Positions 11,398-23,700 of a DNA stretch of 64,000 bases are shown here, piece by piece (within the stretch, counting starts at the first letter, position 1; each line of letters begins with the position of its first letter). The stretch lies in the NCBI RefSeq assembly GCF_010183535.1, contig NC_071331.1:12028001-12092000 (forward strand). The letters run 5' to 3'. Under the pieces are notes generated by a model, which saw only the letters and a program-made list of their open reading frames with translations, was not told the DNA's origin and did no database searches. This stretch comes from Caenorhabditis remanei. Lineage: Eukaryota; Nematoda; Chromadorea; Rhabditida; Rhabditidae. Both the position numbers and the translations under genes were made by a program.

Positions 11398-11670
11398 CTA
11401 GTCGTCGTTCTTCTCCTCGGTGCACTCGGTTGGCGCTGGTCCGACTGGTGTCTCGTCGTAGTCCAAATCCGGGCGGCCTGGATGAGTCTCCTCGATTTCC
11501 TGAAAGAAATTATAGAATTATTTTCTTTTTCCTATAATTTTCAAATGTTTTGCATGAAAAATCATTTTCAGCTAACAGTGACTAACCTTCTCCGGAATTG
11601 GGACACTGTCCTCGTCGTACTTGGTGTAGTCCACCTCGACGTCAGGAACCTTCTCCTCAGAATCGCTCAT
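11398..11670 (-). CDS. Small acidic, probably disordered protein of unknown function
   Basis: I do not recognise this protein. Exons 11670-11587 and 11499-11398 encode 61 aa, joined by an intron with a GTTAGT donor and TTTCAG acceptor. The product begins MSDSEEKVPDVEVDYTKYDE and ends TECTEEKNDD. It is rich in Asp, Glu and Pro and has no hydrophobic segment, so it should be soluble, cytosolic or nuclear, and disordered. Codons are strongly biased to C-ending forms (GAC, ACC, CCG, GTC), as in highly expressed worm genes, unlike surrounding DNA. That bias is the main support for a real gene. It lies 620 bases downstream of the C4orf33 homologue on the same strand. Confidence 0.65.
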
Positions 11671-12292
11671 CGTTGTCGTTGTCGGCTTCTCGAAGCTGCG
11701 TTTGAAGACAAGAATGAGCTCTGTCGAGTTGAGCAGTCGGCTCGTCGACTTTGGCCACGCCTACTTATTGGGCTTATTACCATGGATACGAGATCTAAAC
11801 AACGGTCTCTGGGGCGCAACGAGACGGAGAAAGCATGTGATTCGAGTGTTATGTGGCTCAGCGAGTAGAATAGAAAAGGAGACATTTATGAGTCAGACAT
11901 AGAAAACAAGGCAATACTGGAAATAAATATAGAATTTAACACACAGACACACTGGTTGAAAGAATTTAAAAAATGGGCAATTGGAAAAAGGAACACAACC
12001 TAATGGGGCATAGGAAAATTCTCGAAAGAGGGAGAAAGAAAGAGTAGAAATCGGAAACAATAGCAGAAAGAAAGATTTGTAAGCATGTTTTGAGAAGAAC
12101 AAAAACCCGATCTCTATCATAGAAGGTGAAAAATTCAAGTTAGAACTGTTTTTTGTCGGATGACAATTGGGGAAAGAGCCTAGAAATTGATGAGAGGATG
12201 GTAGCACGAAGCGAAACCGGAAAACAAGAAAAACTCATTGATAAAAGTGGTTAACAAAGAAAAAATACTGAATAGAATTATTTTAGGAAGGG
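11671..12292. other. Spacer between the acidic-protein gene and the C4orf33 homologue
   Basis: No coding feature recognised. It contains the promoter of the acidic gene and the 3' UTR of the next gene; AATAGAATT shortly past the 12293 stop may act as a weak poly(A) signal. Confidence 0.4.
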
Positions 12293-14424
12293 TCAGTAGT
12301 GCCCAGCCCACAGGTCTCCATACTTGAAATCTGCGAATGGGCGGTCTCCATATCCGTCTGGAATCACACGGCGCATGTTGATTTTTTGGAAGAATTCGAG
12401 GCGGTGGAAGTCTGGCTCCTGAAAATTACTTCCTTTATTTTTAATTTTCTGTTTTTTTTTTAAATATCAACGGTGTACCAATATATAACGGCAGTTTCAG
12501 AAGATATTACAAAAACTAGAATGTATCAAGATCAAGAATTGCATTTTTCGATTTCGTTCAGTCTTAATAGAATATATTGTTTACGTTCATCAGAACAAGT
12601 CATTACTTTTCCCCTGCTCCGAAGAACAGGGCTGCAAAAATTGTACTACGGGTCTTTAGTAAGGCCCTGCTGTCTTTCTGGTTAGAGAAGTCATTGTGCT
12701 CTACTGTACGCGGGTAGTCATTCGTCGTGTGTACGGACATCCGGCGGGTTCCGCGTTCGCCTATTCTATGTGTGCGAAATGGGCGGAGTCTGCTCTCGTC
12801 TGTGAGAGACGGAGAAAAGGGAGGAGAAAAAATGTACGAGAGGGAAGACCAGAAGAAATAGTGCAAGGGCTTTGAGGAGTGTGTCATTACAATATTACAA
12901 TGTGATTCTCTAACATTTTAATAAAGAAACATGAGAATGCTATCAAACTAATTCCGGAAAATACTCATGTGAAAGTTTAATCATCGAAATCAAAATTTCT
13001 TCCAAGTTTAGCAAAAATGGTGCTCCTAATATTTATCTTATACGACCTTTCTCATTTATCCGGAAAAATCATTTCTAGTAACTGAATACTTCACTTTTAC
13101 CCTGATCCAAAGAACAGGGCTGCAAAAATTGTTCTTGGGGTCTTTTACAAGGCCCGGAATAAGTTATATTAAACGAAAAGAGATCTCAAGTCAGGGTAGT
13201 CTATTAGTGAATGTACAGACTTCTCGCGGGTTCCGCCATCAACTATCTTTTGTGTGTGCTGGGCGGAGCCAGATCGGTGTATTGATAGTGAAGAGAAAAA
13301 ATGAGAAAGTACAGAACTAATGATTGATAGACTGTGTGTTGGCAGTGATTGAAATGTATAGCAAAATAACATTCCATATAGAAAAGCGTTATAATTTTTT
13401 CGACGACGAGCTGGCAGAAAGATGGACTGTTCGAAAACAACCGAATTATGGATAAAAAGCGAAAATCACCTACAAATGAAATAAATTCATCAATCACTTA
13501 CCGAATATGTTCCATCGGTGACTGGGCTGAGAGCGGCGTAGACACGTTCTGTATCATTCCCGTGGATGTGATAGGCGTTGAACTTGGAGACTTCTGTAGA
13601 AAAATTATAAATAAGGTTTTTTGAAAAAAAAAACTTACTGGCTGGGAAATAGGCGAGTGGAATCTCCACTTCTCCAACCCAACGGTTTCCGACCCACTTG
13701 TTGCGTACTTCAAGTTCAAGCTCCTCTCCTGAAACCAATTTTTTCAGTTTTGTGACGAGCTACTAAGGTTTCTTACCATTATTGATTGGATGACGAACTC
13801 CGTCGAAGAGCAAGCAGAGCCAGTGTCCATGTGGTCCAATCTCTACTTCCAGATACTGCCCCCGATCGTTGGCGAAGAAGAATTCAAGCACTTCGAAATC
13901 CCAAAGCTGAAAATCTTTGGTTTTAGAAGGAGAACACGAAAGATATGGTTTATTGTAAATAGAGATCAACTCACTCCTGGTGTAATTCCTGGCGAGTCCA
14001 TTGGCTCTGGATCATCGAAGAATGGGGCCTGAAACGAGAACAAAATAATTTCCAACAGAACATTTTTCAGATAACTTACATCGAATGAAATCTTCACGAC
14101 ACGTTTGTGTGGACGCCCAACGAGACGTTCGAAGTGCCACTTTAGATCTATCTGTAATATTTCATTTGAAAATAACTGATTTTTAAAGGTAAAAAAAAGA
14201 TTTTTGTTAATAAATAAGATAAATTGTTGGAAATAACAAACCTTGATAGCTTCATGTGCGAGTGGAAGTCCGTCCCAAGTGTGATCGATGGTGTACTTCA
14301 GACCGGCCATCGAGTTCATAGCCTCGGCCTTCTCGATGTCGTCATGATCGGTTTGTACCATATTCCACATGATCGCGAGTTCTAAAAGCAGAAGAATATG
14401 TGTACGACGACGAAATGCGATCAT
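12293..14424 (-). CDS. UPF0462 family protein (C4orf33 homologue)
   Basis: Conserved metazoan protein of unknown biochemical function. Exons 14424-14242, 14151-14080, 14028-13975, 13906-13777, 13728-13639, 13593-13502 and 12418-12293 give 248 aa with all phases closing. Family matches are strong: TIDHTWDGLPLAHEA, APFFDDPEP, LWDFEVLEFFFANDRGQYLE, EIGPHGHWL, YHIHGND, DFHRLEFF. I chose the first ATG (14424), which gives a hydrophobic N-terminal stretch (ILLLLELAIMW) not expected in the vertebrate protein. A TTTTAG lies just inside that stretch, so the real start may be the ATG at 14370 (MWNM), giving 230 aa without the hydrophobic segment. The 1,083-bp last intron carries two repeat copies. Confidence 0.9.
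12605..12800 (+). repeat. Dispersed intronic repeat, copy 1
   Basis: Shares with copy 2 the block GAACAGGGCTGCAAAAATTG, then GGGTCTTT...AAGGCCC, GCGGGTTCCGC and GGGCGGAG in the same order and spacing. It lies in the last intron of the C4orf33 homologue. Confidence 0.7.
13095..13280 (+). repeat. Dispersed intronic repeat, copy 2
   Basis: Same ordered blocks as copy 1 (GAACAGGGCTGCAAAAATTG; GGGTCTTTTACAAGGCCC; GCGGGTTCCGC; GGGCGGAG), about 490 bases further along the same intron and in the same orientation. Confidence 0.7.
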
Positions 14425-16517
14425 TTTGTTACTGTTATCGGCTGAGAGAAAGAATAGTAACGGAAAAGAAGGTGGGCGAGAGAGAAGATTGAAATGATGG
14501 AAAAGCGGAAGAAGAAAATCACACAAAATTTTTGCAAAACATCGAGGCGTCGCGGATTGGATGCGGAGAACTTGTCGACAAGAGAGATTGGATTCGTTCA
14601 TATGAATAATCGCACGCAATAAAATGGGGATAATTACGAACATACGATGCAAAAGATAGTTCTTGGCAAAACTTTGAGTTCTTTGTTAGCTTTGTATATG
14701 CAAATAAAAGAATACAGCCATCAAAAAATATTGGTGAGAACTTTCTCAGTTCTTCCTTCACCATGACTCGAAAAATATATATAATTTTCAGAAAAACAAA
14801 GAAAACTCATAGAATAAAGCACTCAAGCTTTTCAAATTCCAGAAATAGGCCTGCGAAAAAAAATTTGCCACCAACTATGTGCAACTTTACGTGACAGTGT
14901 TTACACACATTGCACAAGATGTGACGACACTTCTCGGCGTCTCTCACAAACGTGAGCTCTCTCGACTATCTTTACTACCATTTTCTCCAAATTTTTGCAG
15001 AATTACACGGAAATTGAACGAATTTCCGCCGCTACTTCGTTTATGTTTCAGTTTTATCAAAATAGGCGAATGAATGGCATTGATTGCTTATACTTTGGGT
15101 GGTCAGTCACGAGACGGTTGAAAAGTGAAAACTGTGGGAATATAAAGAGAAGCAAACAAATCAGCTGACCACCTCCCCTCTTCTCCTCCGTTTTCCACCC
15201 CGCTCCCAGTTTGCTTATCGCGCATTGTTTCCTTTCACGCTTACAAAAATACAATAGAATTCGAAGAAACGTAGACTGTATTGAAATCGTGGAATGAGGA
15301 TGTGGAGAAGCCGAGACGACGATCATTAGTTGCCGATGTGAAGCAACTAAAATTAAAGTGTTCGATGAAAAAATAAATATATGAGAATCAAAAACAGCGA
15401 TGGCAATGTTTGTACCTGCAATGCACTCTGAATAAACGAAAAAAGATGGTGAGAGGGCGAAAAGAAATACAATAAAGTCGTGTCGGGTTTTCGCTACACA
15501 TGATCGTTTGCTGCATAAAACAAACATTTAAACCAACAGGTGTTTCATTACGTTTCTTTCACCCGCCCTGAAATTAATAACATGAACGATTCATCAAGAA
15601 TGTGTACTATTGACGAGTCTTCGTGAAGGAACGGTCTACTGGTTAACCGCAGTTACAGTTTGTTATAACAAAAAAAAGAAATCTGGTAATGAATTCCAGA
15701 AAAGGAAACCGTTTGGAATGTGAACATCTTTTCTGCTTTTAAAAACATGAATGTTTCGAAATGTTTAGCAACTTCTGCATCTCGTGAAGAGTTTCTAGAT
15801 AAGCAGAGAAAAACAACAATGGTGGACTAACAATGACGAAATATGAGGAAAACATGATATCATATGAAAAATACTAATAGTTTCTGATTCATAATTGACA
15901 GGACAAAGGGCAAAGCTAAGGAAGTTTCTGATGTCTCATGGTATTGAATGGGAACTAGTTACTTCTGATACTGTAGCACATGAATATCATGAAAAAGATA
16001 CAGAGAAGCGATGAACATTCACATGATATTCATAGCTTGGATAGATAGAAGAAGTTATCTACCGTAACATGTTGTTACTGTCATTTGAAGTCTGTGTGCT
16101 CTGTTCAAATACTGGAACCCTGTAGTTCGTTCCAGAATCTTATTAATGAAGTTGCTGGTATGCAGACCATGTCATTTTGACCTTTTGAAACTATTCACAG
16201 AAATTAATATTTTGAGGGAGGGGCACGGTTGCTTGATTTGAAAACTGTTCGACACTTTCAAAGATGTAACGTTAGAAAAATTTCAACTGTTTCAATAGTA
16301 ACAGTAATACCGCACTGTTTTTTCCAAAGTTGCTACCGAAATTTCTGTATATTTGCAAAAAATCAACTTTCAATGTCCGACTTTCGGCCTTCTTTAACTC
16401 CTGACTGTTGGCTTCCGACTGAGACATTTTCTAGCAACTTTGCAATGGAACTATTCAGCAATGAAGAGCATGGTCCAAATGAATTCATTTTTCTCTTTTT
16501 CTATTGAAAGAAATGTT
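14425..16517. other. Gene-poor interval
   Basis: Promoter side of the C4orf33 homologue, then 2 kb with no coding exon or RNA gene that I can support. Open frames on the minus strand near 15.1-15.5 kb have no splice or family support. Confidence 0.4.
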
Positions 16518-16947
16518 CAGTACCGGTCAAAAAGATATCATTTTTTGCCGTTCACAGTTGAAAATGTCCAACATTGAGACTGCGTCATGATAAAACTAAC
16601 TGTCCCACAAAAACAACTTTTCATGGATCGAACAGACCATAAGTAGAACTCTATGTTTGCAACTTTTTATACGGAAGCTCCCGAACAAGTTTCATCTCAA
16701 AAAATTATTTACGTCTCAAATGCAAAACAGTGCGATTTTTGTGAGCTGTCCACTTAAAATGATCATAACTCTCTACAGAGTGTCCGAACAGAAAAGGTGA
16801 TAACTACAAAACCGTAACTCTACTTTTGATCTGTTCGATCCATAAAAAATTTACTCTGTGGGAAAAATCGTTTCCCTATGATACACTCTCAAAGTTGGGC
16901 ATTTTAAACTGAAAAAGAAAAAAAAGGACATAATTTTGACCGGTTCT
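16518..16947. mobile_element. Foldback MITE with Tc1/mariner-like termini
   Basis: The element begins CAGTACCGGTCAAAAAGATA. Its far end, read on the other strand, begins CAGAACCGGTCAAAATTATG. The halves are imperfect inverted copies throughout; for example ATGGATCGAACAGACC on the left is mirrored by ATGGATCGAACAGATC on the right. At 430 bp, with no coding capacity and CAG/CTG ends (TA on the right side), this is a palindromic MITE probably mobilised by a Tc1/mariner transposase. Confidence 0.75.
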
Positions 16948-18790
16948 GTAAATGTTTATGTTCTCTGAAAGATATGAGCCATTCTCACTATTCTTTTGAA
17001 TCAGTCTACAACTAATTTCAATAGTTCCCAATCCCTGAAATCATACTCTTTCCCGCCTCGTTCACCCCTCCCTTCTGTTTCTTGATTCTTGTAATTATCT
17101 GTACTTGATTCACTTCATTCCCCCACATGATAAAACATGAAAGACAAAAATACGAAAAGTTCGATAGATCCACTCTTGATTTTTCTCTTCTCTCATTTAT
17201 CAAAGATGATATTGTTGATTGTGGGGTGTCAATGACAAAACGGAAGCGAGTTGATAAAATAGTTACCAAAAATAGAATGATCAAATGTCTAGTTTCAATG
17301 TTTTGCAGAACATATGTCACAATTTGAATCGGATGAAAATATGGATCAAGGTAGTGCATGACATGAAGCAAAAATTTATTATTCAAGTGAACATTTCTCA
17401 AAAAATTACAGTTTCTCGAACTGAGTATAGGCTTATGGGTTTGAATAAACATAATCTAGTTCTTATGGACCTATTCTGGACTTATTCTGGAGGTAGCAAA
17501 AAAAGCAAAAAAACTATTTCTGCTTTTTTGCTACCTCCAGAATAGGCGCAATAGATTTTTTAGAATTCACTACCTTCAATTGTAGACTAGTCTCTTGAGT
17601 GATGATAAAAACAGGAACGAAAGATTATTTGAGATCGTAACCTCAAAATTACTAATAGCTTTTTACAGATTTATTGATTCAAAAAAAGTTTCAAAACAAA
17701 AACCAGGATAGAATCTTTAAACCTCGAACTTAGTTGTTTCTTATTCTCTCACATCGATCAACAACATTCAAACTAATCTCTTCTTGAAATTTTTCAGATT
17801 TTTATAAAATTATCTCAAACAACACAAATACAAATTTATTTCTGATTCCAATGAGTTAAAAGGTTCAGTATCTATGTACAAACGAATAAACTTCGTGTCC
17901 GGTACTGATTTCTGATGAACAATTTGTTCTATACATCTGACATGAAACAGAAAAACAAAAAGTTCATATTTCTGCAAATCATCAACTTTTCCATCCAGAA
18001 CATCATCTTTTCAAAATCACGTTTTCAGTTTCTTGTCATGAGGGGCATTGTCACGTTTCTTACTATTAGACGTTAGCTGTTGTTACATCAGTAACTTGTT
18101 TCAGTAATTGAGTTTTTAATCAGTTGGGAAAAAAACTATTCCCTCAGCCCATAGCTGAGGTACATTAAGTAAAACTCTTTAACTTTTGTTACCAGAAACT
18201 TCGGAAATTTCTGATTCTAGAGAAGAATATGGTGAAAAGTGATGTTCAGTCTCGTAAACATAGTTTGATTGGATCTAGTTGTACAGATAAGTACGAAAAA
18301 AAATAATTAGTACCTATTTTCCGAGACAAACATCTCCCACAATGATTCATTCGGATCCAAATATATTGAACCCATTGATCTCAAACTTGACAGTATTCCT
18401 TCCGTGAATGCCGTCATCCCGTGATCAGAGTACTTTACCATTGACCACTTTTCACTTTCCGAATCTTTTTGTCTGAAAATCAAAATACCAGAAAACCGAA
18501 GGACGAACCCATCAATCTCTCCCCATATCTCTGTGTCTCTTATCTCTGATTACTGTATAAAAAGAGACGGGAAAAGATTGGAGAAATCAAAAAAGGAATC
18601 GACTTTGAAAAGTTGTTGATATCTGTCCCATCTTCTGATCATCCCCCTACCGGTTCTTCCTCGTGATATTTTCTGCATTCTTTGCTTTTTTTATCTTTCA
18701 TTCTCCAACAATTACTACTACTGATTGCCTGGATACAGTGACCACTCGTTCGAGTTTTCTGAAAATAGAAAGTGAGAGAAAACACTGAAA
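16948..18790. other. Interval upstream of the small secreted-protein gene
   Basis: No coding exon recognised apart from the short hairpin repeat at 17.47-17.55 kb. The sequence just before 18791 is probably promoter and 5' UTR. Confidence 0.4.
17470..17546. repeat. Short inverted repeat (hairpin)
   Basis: TTCTGGAGGTAGCAAAAAAA on the left is mirrored by TTTTTTGCTACCTCCAGAA on the right, separated by an A-rich loop. The outer CTATTCTGGA is duplicated on the left side. It probably derives from a small MITE or a local inverted duplication. Confidence 0.6.
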
Positions 18791-19719
18791 ATGCATCGGA
18801 ATATTGTTGTTGTTATTGTTATTCAACTCGTCATTTTGTTCACGATCGGTGAGTTGCGAGTCTAGACTTTGAATCTTGAATCTTGAAAATTAATCCCAGT
18901 GTAATGCTAGTTCTGATAGTGAGCAAAATAGGGGTTGGCAAGTTTCTATAACAGTAATCCGGTATAAGAGAAATCAGGCTCGTACTATCTCTTGTATTAA
19001 TGTGAAACCTGCATATGGCTATTGCTACAGTAACCCGATATGGTTTGGTAGCTTCTGATGTTTTTTAGAATTTCGTTCAGCATTTTTTTACGAAAAACTT
19101 TGTATCTGAATCAATTGAACTGCTTTGGATTTGGGAAATGCTTAGCCTTCGGAATATAAAACACCTTAATTGTAGAAAAAACAAAGGTTCTGAAACAGGC
19201 AAAATGTGTAGACAAGTCTCGTTCTCAACAATAACAAATTCCATTTCCAGACATCGAATGCCGACCGAACAACCTCCTCGAAGCGTATTTCAAACACAGA
19301 GCAGCTCACAACTCGATAAATAACAATGATCGTCTTCTAAAAACCTCTGGCAGGAACCTAATTGATCCAGACTATGACATAGTTGATGCCAGAGAACCTG
19401 GAAGTTTCGTAAAGCTTCGTGACTCAAAAGCATGGTCTGGATTGTCACAAGTCGTGTCTCCACATCGAGATGAAATCAGAGCATCTTCTATGATACAGGT
19501 GAGAGCAAGGACACTAGTCAATTCTATCTATAAGATATAATTTGACTTACTGAAACAGTGAATTACTGGATTCTTTTACAGTTTCTTGAAATTTTTATAA
19601 ACACGAACTTCTTTTAAATAGTCGTATTCTATTTATTCATTGAAACAATTATCATTTTCCAGCATCTTCACGGCTACAGTAAGCGACTGGCTGGTCATAT
19701 CGCTCGTGCTGCTGTTTGA
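18791..19719 (+). CDS. Small secreted protein of unknown function
   Basis: I do not recognise this protein. Exons 18791-18848, 19251-19498 and 19663-19719 join to 120 aa with GT-AG introns and closed phases. The first exon encodes a strongly hydrophobic signal peptide (MHRNIVVVIVIQLVILF). The mature part begins ECRPNNLLEAYFKHR and contains DPDYDIVDAREPGSF, then RASSMIQHLHGYSKRLAGHI before ending ARAAV. It has a single cysteine, so it is not a disulfide-rich toxin or antimicrobial. One dibasic KR near the end could release a short C-terminal peptide. It may be a neuropeptide-like or other secreted factor; it lies 0.5 kb from nlp-35, tail to tail. Confidence 0.65.
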
Positions 19720-20247
19720 TCACTCTCTTCTTCTTTTTAATGACTCTACCGTACTCATCTCATCCATCTCCGTCCGAATTGTATCTTTACTGATATCGAG
19801 TATTTATTTTCATGACAAAAGGTTTAATAAATCTTTAATTTACTTTTGAAGACAAGGAGGAACTTATGAAATAGTGACACTATTATTCAAAATATACTAG
19901 AGAATTATCGGTTATAGCATTGAAAACGCTGGAAGACTTATGATAAATCAGACCGCCTTGAAACGGAATATTTTCTCAAAAAATCAGAACTGTGTTTTGA
20001 TCTTTGATATTACATTTTCCAATTCATTGATCTCGAAACAACAATCAGATGTATTTATTTTAGTAATTTTTGCGCCGAAGATTCTGATGAAAATAAGAAA
20101 CCGAAGAAAAGAGAGAGAGAGAAGTTTTAGGGGGGAATGTATAGGGGAGAAGAGGAGAAGTAAGCCACGAACAACACACAAATTAGTAGATGAGAAAGGA
20201 TTGGATACAATAATTAGTTCGTCATCTTTTCTGGGTCACAAGATTCT
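19720..20247. other. Convergent 3' interval between the secreted-protein gene and nlp-35
   Basis: Presumed 3' UTRs of two convergent genes. AATAAA occurs near 19828. No additional gene seen. Confidence 0.45.
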
Positions 20248-20788
20248 TCAGATTGATCTTCGGAAGCGTGGTTTCAGATTCTGGAGCAAATGTTGAAGAT
20301 ATTGGGGAGCTTCACCGTCGAAACTCATCAGACGGGCGCGTCGGAATCTGGAAAATTTGGAGAGTTGAGGAGTGGATTTGAGAGAAAAATCGTATACTGT
20401 TTCATGGACTCATTAATAAAATCAAAAAATTCAATAATTATTATGCATGGGAATTTTTTAAATTAAGAAGTTTTTGACCGGAACAGCAACGATGTCATAG
20501 ATATAGCCGAATACGGAAATGTCTTCTTGAATATTTTTTTATTGAATCTGGTTTTAGTTCCCAAGAAGTATATAGAGATAAACAAAACACTGAATGATAA
20601 GTGGAAGCCACGGTATTCGAGCAATTTTAAAATCCCCTAGTAACAGTAAACAAAAAAGAAAAAGATGCTCACCTCGGTGCAAGCACCTGATAAATATTGT
20701 CATAACCAGCGACGACAGCAGCATTACTGACAGCTAGAAGAGCCACCATGAAGGTGAGAAACACGAGGAGCGAGCTGACACGTGGCAT
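20248..20788 (-). CDS. nlp-35: Neuropeptide-like protein precursor NLP-35
   Basis: Secreted neuropeptide precursor of 71 aa from exons 20788-20673 and 20347-20248. A signal peptide (MPRVSSLLVFLTFMVALLAV) is followed by SNAAVVAGYDNIYQVLAPRF and a dibasic RR. From memory, C. elegans NLP-35 (C33A12.2) gives a peptide containing GYDNIYQVLAPRF, so identity is secure. The rest of the precursor is a 25-residue segment starting ARLMSFDGEAPQYLQ and ending LKPRF, again followed by RR and then SI-stop. Both candidate peptides thus end in PRF directly before RR. Neither has a Gly for C-terminal amidation. The neighbours match the C. elegans neighbourhood. Confidence 0.93.
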
Positions 20789-23700
20789 GACTGTAAACAC
20801 ACCCAATTGAACGATTTTTCTCTGGAAATGAAAGAAGACTGTGGAGAATTAAGAATTAATTTTAGAAGTTTTAATGTTCTTCAAATGAAGATGAAACAGA
20901 GATAACGTTGGAGAAGGGGGGTTTATTCTCATGGAAATCTTGGAAATCTACATTTCTCACAAATTATGAAAACGAAATAACATTTGAATCAAGCACGGAT
21001 TTCGGAAATTTTCATGAAATTTTCCCACGAGCAGTCTTGGCTTCTGGAAGGAACGGATACGAGTAATCAGGTAGAAACCAAGGAAAATAGGAGAACGAGT
21101 TGGAAAACTGTTTTGAGATTTCTAGAATCGATGAAGCTGGTTTCAGTGTGAGTTGTGCTTGTGGAATATTGGAATGAAAAATATTTAGAATTGTTGCTTC
21201 TTCTACAAATCAAGTGAAGAACAAAGACATAAACCTTGACTAGACACCATCCAACCGAGACTTCACTGAATTTTTCCTAAAATAAAAGTTTCTGAACACA
21301 GAGTCACCGTAGTAAATGACGAATTGACATAAGCACAGAGGAGTAGTTTCTCTTTCCGATGGTTGTCAAGATGAATAATGAATAAAGACATAAACAAGAG
21401 TCGTTTTGAATCTAAATTTCAAATTCTCGTGGTCTTTCAAATTTTGTTTTGTTGGCTCTCCGGATACAAAGTGATGTCGTTCGAAAAGGGTTTATGGGAA
21501 TCATATGCAATGAAAAAATATATGAGAAATGGATAAGGAGAGTGGTAAGGGGATTATGGTGACAAAGTAAATGAAGTTGCGTCTAACCAACTGTATGCTC
21601 CGTTTTTACTATCGAATGAGAGCACTGAGAAACAGTATGAAAATCAGAAAAATCAGTAGAGCTTAGCTGAAAAAACTGTCTGGTTTCAATGGAGGTAACA
21701 CAGTGAAAGCTGGCAAATGAGCTTGAATATTATTGGTATGGAATATTTATTGGAATCCCATCACTATTACCAAATTGAGACAGTTCACTCAGATCTTAGC
21801 TCATCGATAAATCCGATGACAAGAATAATATCGTCATTGTCTTGATTTTTTCGAAAAATTTATGACAATTTCAAATTGGCTTTGAATGTTTTATTTTTAC
21901 TGGACTAATACTAAATCTTTGAAAATAGAAGCCTGCTAAATTGTACCTGGAAGAATGGAGAACAATCAGTATGTGTATTGCCTTCAGAGCTGACCTATTT
22001 CACAATGTCCTAAAAATATCCTGGACGACATGTTATCGAGAACAGTATTTACTGTTTCAAGTCGATATAAAGTTGGATTTATTTGCTACGTTATCAATGA
22101 ATCTGCAATTAGAGAAGAATCAACCTAAATTTCAATTGGTAATAGTCCAGAAAAAAGAAAATAAGTTCTATATCTCTCACAGAACAAGTTCTCATTCAGT
22201 CTGGACCAAAGAACCCCAATAGAATAAAGATCCAGGAAGAAATTTCTCAATTTCTCCCCCTAATTACTAAACCAAATTTTCCCACTGTGGATTATGAACA
22301 AGAAGAGAAGTCGAGCAATGGGCAGTGGCTAGTGTCCATTTGAAAAGAAGAATTTGTGTCTTGAATATACATAAGATGAAATGAAAGAAATAAGGAGAAG
22401 AAGAGCCACAGAATTGTTGAAAATTGAGAGGAAACGTGTGTGAGTATGGAATATGAGAACGAATGAAAATGAATGGAAAACTAGAGAAAAATATATATAC
22501 GGGGGCGTCCTAATTAGAGAGAATTGAGTCGAGGGAAGGGGTCCTTTGACAGGATTTCCTTTTGATACTTTCTACGAAAATGAGAAGAAATCAGAGGATA
22601 TCGAACACAAGAGATTAGGTTTTTATGAATGGGCGGATGGAAGATTTTGACTTTTCGATTCAATATGAGAAGTTGTAAATCCTTCTGTTTGTGTGACTAA
22701 CTGGATTCTGACAAAAAATTTCAGCTGAAAAACTTCCGAAATCTGGAATTGACGGGTCCAAAGAGTGACTCAAGAGGAAGCTGTCATTTTGGAAGACTTT
22801 GGGGAAAACAGTGAAGAGGAAGTTGAAGAGTTTACTATGAGATTTTTCGCCATTCCGTCTTGAATATAAACTTTCCATGAGAATTTGGATAATTATTTAA
22901 CAATATTTAAATGATTTTGTAACAACTGTAAAACTGTCATGGTCTCCAAACAGAAAATTGTTTAGTCTTGTCCAAAATAGTCGAGTCAAACTCAAAACAC
23001 ACCACCTTCCAGCCGCAAAAGAAACTTTGATCGTTTGTAATTTCCAATTCTCGAATCGGAAATTTGGAAGTTAGTCAGACAACAAATTAAGCAATCTGCA
23101 CACTTTCTCTGGTTCCATTTCCAGAAATTTCCGTCAAAACAGATGAATAATTCTTATTAGGGAATGAATCAAAAAGAAATCGAAGAAACTCTAGACTGAT
23201 TTGAAACTATGTGTCCATGTGTTTTACTGTCACAGATAGCTCCTATGAAGTAAGATTACTAAATATAAAGGCTCTTAGTAACCGGTCAGATCATCAATTT
23301 TCAGAAAACAAGTGTCCAAATCAAATGTCTCGATGATATTAGTAAAGTAACAATAGATGATGAGAGGATAATCCAAATATCATAAGATATTTGTGTCCAT
23401 TATGAGATCAAACTTGCAAATGGAACGGATTAGACCACGTTTTAGTATAATGTTAAGGATTAGTGGAATATAAATGAGAAGAGAGGTTTACTGTAATAGT
23501 TTCAGGAAGTATTAGGGCGGTGCATTGTTTTTTCAACGACGATTCTTTCATCTTCAGTAAAAAATTACTGTATCTATAACCGAGACATTGAATGGTGAAT
23601 AACGAAAATTATTTAAAAAATTTACTCACATGCTGACTATGAAACTGCAAATATCAAGAGAGACTGAAATCACTGCAACCTACTAAGCGTTTTTGAAAAC

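Noticed and set aside
15057..15527. 156-codon minus-strand open frame
   Set aside because: Composition looks like translated intergenic DNA (Phe/Ser/Leu-rich), with no domain or splice support.
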